Part shown: one piece after another, positions 42,511 to 51,037 of the stretch
How the letters are laid out: each line of letters starts with the position of its first letter
Numbering within the stretch: the stretch's first letter is position 1
NCBI RefSeq assembly: GCF_009765755.1
Contig: NZ_LMUV01000003.1
Coordinates: 38,661-102,660 of the forward strand
Reading direction: 5' to 3'
DNA from: Rhodanobacter sp. L36
Lineage (GTDB): Bacteria; Pseudomonadota; Gammaproteobacteria; Xanthomonadales; Rhodanobacteraceae
DNA: 64,000 nt
Position numbers and translations under genes: made by a program
Notes under the pieces: generated by a model
Databases searched by the model: none
The model's input: the letters and a program-made list of their open reading frames with translations, nothing else
What the model was told of the DNA's origin: nothing

Positions 42511-43209
42511 ATGATCATCAAGAACAGTGTCGCCTTTGTCACCGGCGCCAATCGCGGACTCGGGCTGGCTTACGCCAAGGCGTTGCTCGCCGCTGGCGCG
42601 AAGAAGGTCTACGCCGGCGCACGTGATCCTTCCACCGTGCCCGCGCTCGAAGGTCTCGTGCCGGTGCGGCTCGATGTCACTAGCGCCGACGATATCGCTG
42701 CTGCCGCCGCGCAATGTACCGACGTCAACGTGCTGATCAACAACGCCGGCATCACCGGCAACGAACCGCTGCTCGGCGACAACGGCGCGCAGAACCTGGG
42801 CAAGCTGCTTGATACCAATCTGCACGGCGTGCTCGCGATGAGCCGCGCATTTGCGCCCGTGTTGCGCGCCAACGGTGGCGGCGCGCTGATCAACATGCTG
42901 TCGGCGTTGAGCTGGCTCAGCATGCCGACGACGTCGGCGTATTCGGTGACGAAAGCCGCGGCATGGGCGTTGACCAACAGCTTGCGCAACGAACTGCGCG
43001 AACAGGGCACGCTGGTAGTCGGCGTGCATGCCGGCTACATCGACACCGACATGGTGAAGCACGTCGACGGCCCGAAAACGAGTCCGGAAGACGTCGCCAA
43101 GGCCGTAATCGACGGCATCGAAGCCGGCGATTCGGAAGTGCTCGCCGATGGCACGGCCAGGCACGTGAAGGCAGGCCTGACCGCGACACCGCCGATCTAT
43201 CTCGGCTGA
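42511..43209 (+). CDS. Short-chain dehydrogenase/reductase
   Basis: A 232-residue classical SDR: NAD(P) motif FVTGANRGLGLAYAKAL, NNAG at ~80, and the catalytic S/Y/K set (LSALSWLSMPTTSAYSVTKA, with Y-x-x-x-K). ATG at 42511 follows a poor site; the frame upstream is non-coding. It is the last gene of the tetR operon, 83 bp after the emrA-like gene, and could detoxify the same compound. Convergent with tamB, 10 bp apart. Confidence 0.92.
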   Translation: MIIKNSVAFVTGANRGLGLAYAKALLAAGAKKVYAGARDPSTVPALEGLVPVRLDVTSADDIAAAAAQCTDVNVLINNAGITGNEPLLGDNGAQNLGKLLDTNLHGVLAMSRAFAPVLRANGGGALINMLSALSWLSMPTTSAYSVTKAAAWALTNSLRNELREQGTLVVGVHAGYIDTDMVKHVDGPKTSPEDVAKAVIDGIEAGDSEVLADGTARHVKAGLTATPPIYLG

Positions 43210-43219
43210 CCGACAGCGA

Positions 43220-46200
43220 TTATTTCTCGAAGCGATAGTTGAGGCTGGCGCGATTGAAATCGGTCGCGTTCTGCGCTTCGAAATTCCAGCGGTGACTGAG
43301 CCGGTAGCGCAGCGTGATCACCTGGCCGGGTTCGAACAGACCGACGCCGTAGCTGAGGTACAGCCGCGGCGACAGGTACTTGCCCACGGTGAACGCGGAG
43401 TTGCCGCCAAGGGCTTCGTTGCTGGACACGCCGATCTCGTCGACGCCCAGCTTCGAGCCGATGCGCTTGGCGAGCAGGTCGCCGCCGGCCGAACCCAGCG
43501 CCTGCGCGGCGGCGCTGACCATGCTGCCTTCGCCACCTTTTACTTCGGACAGCGGTTTGCCGGTGATCAGGTACGACAGCGCGTCGGATTGTTCCATCAC
43601 CGGGTTGGAGAACACGGTGAGGATCGGCCGCTGCGCCGTGCCGTTCACCAGCAGGCCGACTTCCTGGCCTTCGTCGATGGTGGCGTTCGGATTGAGTTTG
43701 CGCCCGGCGCGGATGTTGAGGCCGGGGTTGTCGATCGGCGTGCTGGCGAAAAGCAGCTGGCCGCGCTCGATCTGCAGGTTCTGTCCGTAGGCTTTGTACG
43801 TGCCGTCCACGCCGACCTGGCCCTGGCCGGTGGTGGCGCGGCCGGGGCGTTCGTTGACGGTGAGCGAGCCGCTGAGCTTGCCGTCCAGGCCCATGCCGAC
43901 CAAATGCGTCTTGCCCCCGAGATCGACACGGATCGAAGCGGTGATCGGCAACTGGCTCGCGGCTTGCTCCTGCTGTTTCTCGTCGACGATCACGACATCC
44001 GGCGACGCCTTGGTCGCGCCGGCGCCGGGCAGCTTCTCGACGTTCACGTCAGCGCTGTCGAGTGCGACCGATCCGCCGATGTCGATGCCCTTGGCGCTTT
44101 GCTTCACGGTGAGGTCGGGTGACACCACCACTTTCGCAGCAGGAATGTCGGCCGCGGTGAACCGGCTGCCTTTGATCGTCAAGGATGTCTGCGCGGTTGC
44201 GCCCATGCCTGCATCGCCGGCGATCAGCAAGGTGCCGGCGCCGGACTTCATGCTGCCATCGATGCGGAACTGTTTCGCGTCCGTCGTGCTCACCGCGATG
44301 CGGCCATCACTCAGCTTGAGTCCGGCAGACGGTACCTCCGCAGCGAAGCCGGCGACCAGCGCCTGGCCGGTGATCGCCGGTTGCTTCAGCGTACCGGCGA
44401 AGCGGAAATTGCCGTCGAGGTTGCCTTTCACGTCGGCGAGTTCCGCAGTGAACAACTCGACCGGTGCAAGGCTCTGGAGATGCAATGTGAGTTGTCCGGC
44501 CAATGTCTGCTGCGCACCGGTGATACTGATTTGGCCGTCCAGCCGTCCACCATCGTCAAGGCTGGCGCGCACGTTGGCCGTCTGGTGCGCCGGATCGAGA
44601 TTGGCCGTGACGGCAAGATCGCGCCAGCCAAGCAGCGGGCGATCCGCGTGATCGGTGTAGGTGACGGAGCCTCGCGCGGAGGTAATCGACGCGTTGCCGC
44701 TGAGCGCGCCGGCCGCCGTGCGATGAATCTTGCCGCTGCCTTCCAGCGTGCCGTCGGCGCGCATCGGCAGATCGGCATTGCCGCTGGCATCGAGCAGCAG
44801 TGCGAGAGGCAAGGCTTGCAACCGATAGCTGGCGTCGAGGTTGCCGGGTTTGTCCTGCTTCGCCGCCACGCAGAGTTGCGGATCGCCGGCTGTGAGGCAC
44901 AACTCCGAGGCATTGATGGCACCGTCGTTGTACGCGAGTTGCGTCGGTCGCAGCAGCCGCCAGCGCGGCAGGCCCTGCGGGTCGAGGTTGAGCGTGGAAA
45001 GCGTGCCGTTCCACACCTTGCCCTTGAGCGCACCGCGCAACGCGAGTTCGCCCGAAAGCTGCGTGCCGCGCGCATCGACGCTCAGGCGATGATCGTCCTG
45101 GCTGCCTTCGGCGAGAACGTTGATGTGCTGGAAAGCGAGCCCTTGCAGATTCACGCCGGCCGTCTGCAGATCCAGCTTGCCGGCCGGGTGCGTGATGTCC
45201 GGCACGCCGACGATCAGGTGCAGCGTGTCTGCCTTGTTCTGCTGGTACGTCAAGGTTCGGCCCTGCAACTGGCCGTTGACGCTGAGCTTGGGTTGCTTGC
45301 CGCGAATATTGAAATGGCCGTCCATTTGGCCACCGGCATTCGGCAGCCAGTCGCCGAGCGATGCGATGGCCAAGTTGAGTTCGGCGTCGTTGCTGGTGCC
45401 GGGTTTTGCATCGACCGCCACGGTGCTGCCACCGGACGCCACCCTTAGTTTTCCATCGACCACCTGATTCGGCGAAAGATGCAGTCTGCCGTCGCCACTC
45501 ACCACGCGACCGCGCAGCTTGCCGGCGAGCTTGCGAATTTCCAGCGTGGCGTCGGGGCCTGCTTTGGGCAGCGTGCCGTTGCTGGCGATATCGAAATCGA
45601 GCGAGCCGTTCCAGCCGGCGAACAGCTGTCCGGGGTCGAGCCGGCTGGCGGTAGCGTCGATCTGCCATGCGAGGTCTGGTTGCAGGATCAACGTGCCCTT
45701 CGCCTGCATGTCACCCTGCGGCTGCTTCAGCGTCAGTGTGTGCAGCGCCATCTGTTTCGGCGTGCCGTCGATATTCAACGACAGGGCAGCGAGCCTGCCG
45801 GGTGGGCCGATCGTGACGTCACCTTCGGCGTGATATTTCTCTGCGCTGCCGTTGGCTTTCAATTCGCCATGACTGACCAACAGCTGGCCGGCCACGTCTG
45901 CGGGAACCTGCACATCGTTCCAGCGGATGTTCAACGCGGCGCTCAGCGGTTTGGCATCGAGATGCACCACGCCATCGGCCAAGACGCTGCCCCTGATCTG
46001 CGGCGAACCGAGGCCGAGTTGCTGCAGCGTCAACGTGTTGAAGTCGTGGCTGATGGATACCTGTAAAGGCTGCAGCAGCAACTGGTAATCGTTGAGGTCG
46101 AGCCGGCCATCGATCATGCCGCTGTAGCGATCGCCGTGACTGCGCAAATTCGCCGCCAGCGACTTCAGCGAGCTATCGCCGATCAGCGGCTTTGGATCGA

Positions 46201-47014
46201 ATCGCGGCGCGTCCAGTGTGGCATTCCATGGATCGTCGCCGCTCTGTGCAAGGTCCAGTTGCAGGCGCGCGATCATCGGCGTCTTGAGACGCAGGTCCAA
46301 GTGCGCAAGCTTGCCGTCGCTGCGCGCGACAAGATCGCCGGCGTAGTCGGTGGCGCCGACTTTCCACGCGAAGCTTGCGCTGCCATTGCCCTGATAGCTC
46401 TTGCCGACGGCCATACTGCCGACGAGCTCGGCGTGGCCATCCGGCGCCTGCAGTGCGAGCTGTTTCAGTTCGATGCCGTTGTCGGTCCAGCTTCCGGCCA
46501 GGTCCAGACGGTTGGAGGCAAACAATAGCTGACCTGCCTGCGTCACCTTGACGCTGCCCACGTGCACACGATCGAGCAGCAACGCGATCGGCGGTTTCAG
46601 CGAGAAACCACCGGAGCTCGATGTGTCATCTGGCGACGGCTTCGGCAGCGCGACATCAACGCCATCGACATCGAGCGCAAGCACGTGCAGGTGCTTGCGC
46701 AGTAGCGACGCGGCGCGCAGATCCAGATGCAGCGTCGCGACGTTCGCCACCATGCCCTTGCCATCGTCGTAGCGCACGCCGGACAGATCGAGCGGCCCGA
46801 TCAGACGTCCATTTGCCTGCTTCACTTGCAGCGCGCCATGCGTGATGGATTGCGCGCGCGCCAGCGCGAAGCGCAAGCCGGAAGCCGTGCCGAGCAGCCA
46901 GCCGAGCAGGGCGATCAGCAGCACGATGATCAGCAGGACGCTGCCGGCCAGCCAGCGCAGCCAGCGACGGCGACGCGGTGGATTCACGGGTGCGGATACG
47001 TTGGTCGTGTTCAT
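43220..47014 (-). CDS. tamB: Translocation and assembly module subunit TamB
   Basis: 1264 residues, anchored by one N-terminal helix (WLAGSVLLIIVLLIALLGWLLG) and otherwise a periplasm-spanning beta-helical (AsmA/DUF490-like) protein. The C-terminal DUF490 domain includes ATIDEGQEVGLLVNGTAQRP and ends LSHRWNFEAQNATDFNRASLNYRF. TamB works with TamA in outer-membrane protein insertion and in phospholipid transport. It begins 3 bp after the tamA stop, so the two are cotranslated. Length matches E. coli TamB (~1260). Confidence 0.95.
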   Translation of the reverse strand: MNTTNVSAPVNPPRRRRWLRWLAGSVLLIIVLLIALLGWLLGTASGLRFALARAQSITHGALQVKQANGRLIGPLDLSGVRYDDGKGMVANVATLHLDLRAASLLRKHLHVLALDVDGVDVALPKPSPDDTSSSGGFSLKPPIALLLDRVHVGSVKVTQAGQLLFASNRLDLAGSWTDNGIELKQLALQAPDGHAELVGSMAVGKSYQGNGSASFAWKVGATDYAGDLVARSDGKLAHLDLRLKTPMIARLQLDLAQSGDDPWNATLDAPRFDPKPLIGDSSLKSLAANLRSHGDRYSGMIDGRLDLNDYQLLLQPLQVSISHDFNTLTLQQLGLGSPQIRGSVLADGVVHLDAKPLSAALNIRWNDVQVPADVAGQLLVSHGELKANGSAEKYHAEGDVTIGPPGRLAALSLNIDGTPKQMALHTLTLKQPQGDMQAKGTLILQPDLAWQIDATASRLDPGQLFAGWNGSLDFDIASNGTLPKAGPDATLEIRKLAGKLRGRVVSGDGRLHLSPNQVVDGKLRVASGGSTVAVDAKPGTSNDAELNLAIASLGDWLPNAGGQMDGHFNIRGKQPKLSVNGQLQGRTLTYQQNKADTLHLIVGVPDITHPAGKLDLQTAGVNLQGLAFQHINVLAEGSQDDHRLSVDARGTQLSGELALRGALKGKVWNGTLSTLNLDPQGLPRWRLLRPTQLAYNDGAINASELCLTAGDPQLCVAAKQDKPGNLDASYRLQALPLALLLDASGNADLPMRADGTLEGSGKIHRTAAGALSGNASITSARGSVTYTDHADRPLLGWRDLAVTANLDPAHQTANVRASLDDGGRLDGQISITGAQQTLAGQLTLHLQSLAPVELFTAELADVKGNLDGNFRFAGTLKQPAITGQALVAGFAAEVPSAGLKLSDGRIAVSTTDAKQFRIDGSMKSGAGTLLIAGDAGMGATAQTSLTIKGSRFTAADIPAAKVVVSPDLTVKQSAKGIDIGGSVALDSADVNVEKLPGAGATKASPDVVIVDEKQQEQAASQLPITASIRVDLGGKTHLVGMGLDGKLSGSLTVNERPGRATTGQGQVGVDGTYKAYGQNLQIERGQLLFASTPIDNPGLNIRAGRKLNPNATIDEGQEVGLLVNGTAQRPILTVFSNPVMEQSDALSYLITGKPLSEVKGGEGSMVSAAAQALGSAGGDLLAKRIGSKLGVDEIGVSSNEALGGNSAFTVGKYLSPRLYLSYGVGLFEPGQVITLRYRLSHRWNFEAQNATDFNRASLNYRFEK

Positions 47015-47017
47015 CGT

Positions 47018-48820
47018 CTACAAGTCCGGCCCGATGACCAGGTGCAACTCGATGCCATGTGCCTGCGAGTTGTGTATCGGTGTGCCAAAGTCGACGCGGA
47101 TCATGCCCACCGGCGACAGCCAGCGCACGCCCAGGCCTGCGCCGATCTTCGGCTGGTAGTCGGTGCCGGAGAACGCGTTGCCGGCATCGACGAATGCCGC
47201 CATGCCCCAGTTGCGTGTGAAGTAGTGCTCCACTTCGGTGCTGCCGACCAGCAGGTTGGGGCCGCCGATCACGCGCCCGGCGTCGTTGAGCGGACCAATC
47301 TGCTGGAAGCTGTAGCCGCGCACCGAGCGATCGCCGCCGGCGAAGAAGCGCAGCTGCGGCGGCAGCGCGGTGAAATCATTGGTCGATGTGTAGCCCGCGC
47401 TGCCGCGAAGGATCAATCGATTGCGATTCTTCGCGCCGAACGCGCGAATCCATTTCACGTCGGCGGTGAACTGTGTGAAGCGCGCATCGGAAAGCAGTGT
47501 GCCCGCGGTGCTGCGCGCGGCCAGGTTGATCGACCAGCCGCGCGTGACGAAGGTCGGGTTGTCGCCCTGTTTGCGCGACAGCGATGCCTCTGCGAACACT
47601 TCGGTGCTGCGGCCGTGTTCGATGCCCGGCGTGTCGTCCGGTTCGTCGCCGCGCTTGCCGACGGTGAACGTGCCGTCCAGTGCATGCAAGCCGAGTGTGC
47701 GCGTCCAGCCGTGCCACAGGCGGGTTTCGTTGGCGACCAGTTCCAGCGTGCGCGACTGTGACGTAGTGGTGTTCGCGTCGCGGTAGTTCGCGCCAAAATT
47801 GAAACTGCGCTGGTTGGGGCTGGGCATCGGAATGGAATACAGCGTGGACAGCGTCTTCAGCCGCTGCGCCAGCACCAGTTCGTTTTTCCACTTGTGTCCG
47901 TGCCGATTCACCCAGCGCTTCTCGATGCCGCCGCGCAGGCCGAAGCCGGTGTCGGTGCCGATGAACGGACCGCCGGTATAGATCGTGCGTTTGGCCGGCG
48001 CGAGCTGCACGGTGACATCGACGACGCCGTCCTTCGCCGCATCGACATCCGGCAGCACGTTGACCACCGCGAAATAATCCGCGCCGTTCAAGGCCTGCTG
48101 CAGTTCGAGCATCTGATCCTGCGAAAAATAATCGCCGGTCTTGAACGGCACGTAGCGATCGAGGAAACCGTCGTTGAATTGCGAGCCTTCGAAATGCACC
48201 GCGCCGTAGCGAAAGCGCGGGCCTGCTTTCCACGCCAGCTTGATCGTTGCGCTGCGGTTGCCGCGATTCACCTCGACGCGATGCGTGACCAGCTGCGCAT
48301 CGAGAAAACCGTTCGCGGTCAATTGTTCGCTCAGGTTGTCGCGCGCGGTGTCGTAGGCGCCGTGGTTGAGCGGCTTGTCCTTCATCCGCTCGATCGCGCG
48401 TTTGGCACGGCCGATCGGTTGGATGTCGGAGGCGACCTTGTCCAATTGCACGTCGACGCCGGTGACTTTTACCGGTTCGCCCGGTGTCACGTGCAAGGTC
48501 ACTTTCCAGTCCTTGCCGGTTTGCTGGATATCGCCGGTGACGGTGGCGTCGTAATAGCCGTAGGGCTCAAGCGAGGACTTGACCTGGCCCGGCGCGTGCT
48601 CGTAGAGCCGGCGGACCTGCGCGTCGCTCACGCCACGCGTGGCGTATTGCGAGAGCTCGACACCCGAAATCACCGCGCCTTTCAGCGTGTCGTTGACGCC
48701 ATCCACCACCAATTGCACGCCGGCATGCGCCCGTGCGCAAAGCAGCAGCAACGGCAAGGCCATTCCCATCCGGGCGAGATTCAGGCGTCGATGAACGCGG
48801 CGCATGCGATGGTGATCCAT
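47018..48820 (-). CDS. tamA: Translocation and assembly module subunit TamA
   Basis: Omp85-family outer-membrane protein of about 600 residues: signal peptide with MALPLLLLCARAHA, three POTRA domains (GVQLVVDGVNDTLKGAVISG starts the first), and a 16-strand beta-barrel with the surface loop FAGGDRSVRGYSF (the conserved RGY motif). It is partner of TamB, directly downstream. ATG at 48820 is preferred; a TTG at 48835 is in frame. A damaged copy of the POTRA1 region sits at 49805-49927 on the far side of the methyltransferase gene. Confidence 0.94.
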   Translation of the reverse strand: MDHHRMRRVHRRLNLARMGMALPLLLLCARAHAGVQLVVDGVNDTLKGAVISGVELSQYATRGVSDAQVRRLYEHAPGQVKSSLEPYGYYDATVTGDIQQTGKDWKVTLHVTPGEPVKVTGVDVQLDKVASDIQPIGRAKRAIERMKDKPLNHGAYDTARDNLSEQLTANGFLDAQLVTHRVEVNRGNRSATIKLAWKAGPRFRYGAVHFEGSQFNDGFLDRYVPFKTGDYFSQDQMLELQQALNGADYFAVVNVLPDVDAAKDGVVDVTVQLAPAKRTIYTGGPFIGTDTGFGLRGGIEKRWVNRHGHKWKNELVLAQRLKTLSTLYSIPMPSPNQRSFNFGANYRDANTTTSQSRTLELVANETRLWHGWTRTLGLHALDGTFTVGKRGDEPDDTPGIEHGRSTEVFAEASLSRKQGDNPTFVTRGWSINLAARSTAGTLLSDARFTQFTADVKWIRAFGAKNRNRLILRGSAGYTSTNDFTALPPQLRFFAGGDRSVRGYSFQQIGPLNDAGRVIGGPNLLVGSTEVEHYFTRNWGMAAFVDAGNAFSGTDYQPKIGAGLGVRWLSPVGMIRVDFGTPIHNSQAHGIELHLVIGPDL

Positions 48821-48923
48821 TCTCGTCTGCTTCAAATCGTGACGGCCCCTCCGTGGCGTGAGTGTCGCAGGCTCAAGGTCGACGAAGTGGCGTCGCCCGC
48901 GCGTGATGTCGTGAACGATGCGA

Positions 48924-49805
48924 TCACCTCACCGCGCGAAACAGGATCGGCGGGATGTTCCACGTCGAGTCGCCCATCGGATCAGCCGAGGTCAGGCCTT
49001 CGTCCGGAGCGTGGCACAAACCGATCTCGACCTGGCTGAAACCCGCCGCGCGCAACGTGTCCATGAAGTCCCATCCGAAATGATGAAAAGTGTAGATGCC
49101 ACGGCGCGACATGCCATCGCCGTGATATTCAGGCGTTTCGAGGTGCTCGATCGAACCATCGGCGAGCGGGCGACCCCGCAGGAGCGAATGATCGCGGTCG
49201 ATGAAGAACGGAATGGTGAACAGCATGACGCCGCCGGGACGCAGCACGCGCACGCATTCAAGCGCCGCAAGCGCGGTGTCGTGGACGTGCTCCAGCACAT
49301 CGCTGTGCGCGATGAGGTCGACCGACTGATTGGCAAGGGAGAACGCGGTGATCGATTCGTGCCGCGTGCGGCGCCAGCGCCACCAGTGCGTCGACCACCA
49401 GTAATGTCGGCCGCTGATTCGCTGCGGCCCCAGGAATTCGGAACCGATGAGCCAGTGCCATTTCGCGCGCGCGAACCGATACAGCAGGGTAGTTTTCTCG
49501 AGCAGCAATCCCGCCGGCTTCGATGGCATCCGGGGAATTTCCTCACGCATCGCGAGCGCGACGAGGCGTTGTCGTGCGGTGAGGCGGCAGTGTTCGCAAC
49601 GCAGGCCTTCACGCAGGTTGGGCCGGTCGGCGAATGTGGCGCTGGTCGACACCTGGAAAACGGTGGGCCGATCGCACGCCGGGCAATGGCCTGGCACCGA
49701 GGTTGATCGCGCGATGGCTGCATCGCGCTCGGCCATGGCGCCCTGCAGCGCAGTGACCGCAGCGATGAATGGCGCGCGTTTTTCGAACCACTGGATGTGC
49801 GCCAT
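48924..49805 (-). CDS. Zinc-ribbon-containing class I methyltransferase
   Basis: 293 residues. The N-terminal region has paired cysteines CPAC (about 41-44) and CEHC (about 70-73), as in zinc-ribbon methyltransferases. The AdoMet domain is a compact class I fold; the visible part is SVDLIAHSDVLEHVHDTALA (DVLEH motif IV) and LRPGGVMLFTIPFF. Motif I (a G-rich loop) is not in usual form: LIGSEFLGPQ is the only candidate. The target is unknown. It lies between tamA and a relic of tamA, and its ATG overlaps the relic's stop. Confidence 0.88.
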   Translation of the reverse strand: MAHIQWFEKRAPFIAAVTALQGAMAERDAAIARSTSVPGHCPACDRPTVFQVSTSATFADRPNLREGLRCEHCRLTARQRLVALAMREEIPRMPSKPAGLLLEKTTLLYRFARAKWHWLIGSEFLGPQRISGRHYWWSTHWWRWRRTRHESITAFSLANQSVDLIAHSDVLEHVHDTALAALECVRVLRPGGVMLFTIPFFIDRDHSLLRGRPLADGSIEHLETPEYHGDGMSRRGIYTFHHFGWDFMDTLRAAGFSQVEIGLCHAPDEGLTSADPMGDSTWNIPPILFRAVR

Positions 49806-49927
49806 CAGTCATTTCCCGATCGGGCAGTTGGGTGGCGTATTGCGACGGCTCCGCCGAAAATCACCGCGCCTTTCAGAGGACCGTTCACGCCATCCACTAC
49901 CCATTGCATGCTTCCATGCGCTTGCGC
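49805..49927 (-). pseudogene. Relic of the tamA 5' region
   Basis: Read on the minus strand, this stretch encodes AHGSMQWVVDGVNGPLKGAV, matching AHAGVQLVVDGVNDTLKGAV of intact TamA, including the end of the signal peptide. The DNA at 49832-49927 aligns with 48639-48738 without gaps for most of its length. After about 20 matching codons the frame runs out into IRHPTARSGND and stops (TGA overlapping the methyltransferase ATG). No start codon fits a signal peptide. It is a decayed partial duplicate. Confidence 0.8.
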
Positions 49928-50080
49928 TGATTCTCCTGTGCAGGATCGGCGATTGATCTGCGGATCGCCGAGCTCAGGTGGGATGACTACGCAAAAAAGG
50001 TATCAGAGCCTGGTGCGAATGGACGTGAACGGAGCGGTGCCTGACGTTCACTGGTTCGATGAGTTTCGATCAGGCACCGA

Positions 50081-50968
50081 TCATTCCTTGCCCACGTTCA
50101 AGAACGGAATCGGCGCACCTGCATAGATGGCGGTTGGCAGCGCACCATTCCACTTGTTGGCCTTGGTCTGCTCCACTTCGATGCGACGCAATTCGAGCAC
50201 TTCCTTGTTCTGCGCAAGCGCCGCGTTCTGCACTGTCAAAGCCTCGGCCTGGGCCGTGGCGGCCTTCAGCGTGGCATAGGCTTCGCCGTCCGCCTGCGCA
50301 CGCAACGCGTTGGCTTCGGCCTCGGCAATCGCCACTTTCTGCTTCTGTTCCGCCTCGACCGTCTTGAGCTTGTTCTCTGCACCGAGGCGCAGCTGCTCCT
50401 GGGTAACCTTTTCGTTGATGGCGCTCATGTACGAAGGCGAGAAGGCGAAGGTGCGCATGTCGATGTTGATGACGGAGGCGCCATACAGCGAGAGCTTCGT
50501 GCGTAGTGCCATGTTGATATCGCTGGAGACTTTGGCGCGTTCGGCGATCAGGTCGGGCGCGCTGTATTTCGCGGTGACCGCCTTGAAGATTTCCTGCGTC
50601 GCCGTCTGCACGTACGACGACAGGTCGCCGTCGTGCGAATATTTTTCGTAGACCTCGGCGACGCGATCGGTGGCGATCGAGTAGCGCACGGTGAGGCTTA
50701 CCTTCACCGGCTGCGTGTCGGAGGTGCTGCCTTCCGCATCCTCGATATCCGCCTGTTCGGCGCGGATACTGAACACGCTGAGCTTCTGCCACGGCGGCAG
50801 AATGACGAGTCCTTCGTTTTCCACATGGCTGATCCTCCCGAACGAAGTGACCACGCCGCGATAACCAGTGGGAACCGTGTAGAACGGCCAGACCATGATC
50901 AACACGATGATGGCGACAGCCAGCCCGATCGCGTACCGCACCAGCTTGGCGGTTGGAAAATTCAGCAT
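50081..50968 (-). CDS. SPFH/Band 7 (prohibitin-like) membrane protein
   Basis: 295 residues: an N-terminal transmembrane helix (YAIGLAVAIIVLIMVWPFY), a Band 7 domain (GYRGVVTSFGRISHVENEG...VRYSIATDRVAEVYEKYSHD) and a long coiled coil rich in Ala/Glu/Gln (about 200-265). It resembles prohibitin-type HflK/HflC relatives that form membrane scaffolds; no partner protease gene is present here. It is 69 bp from the glucan synthase gene on the same strand and could share a transcript with it. Confidence 0.92.
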   Translation of the reverse strand: MLNFPTAKLVRYAIGLAVAIIVLIMVWPFYTVPTGYRGVVTSFGRISHVENEGLVILPPWQKLSVFSIRAEQADIEDAEGSTSDTQPVKVSLTVRYSIATDRVAEVYEKYSHDGDLSSYVQTATQEIFKAVTAKYSAPDLIAERAKVSSDINMALRTKLSLYGASVINIDMRTFAFSPSYMSAINEKVTQEQLRLGAENKLKTVEAEQKQKVAIAEAEANALRAQADGEAYATLKAATAQAEALTVQNAALAQNKEVLELRRIEVEQTKANKWNGALPTAIYAGAPIPFLNVGKE

Positions 50969-51037
50969 GTCCGTGTCCCCGTGTATTCCGTGAGTTGCTG
51001 ATTGTGCTTTGACGCAGCCGCGGCGCCAAGGGTGCTG

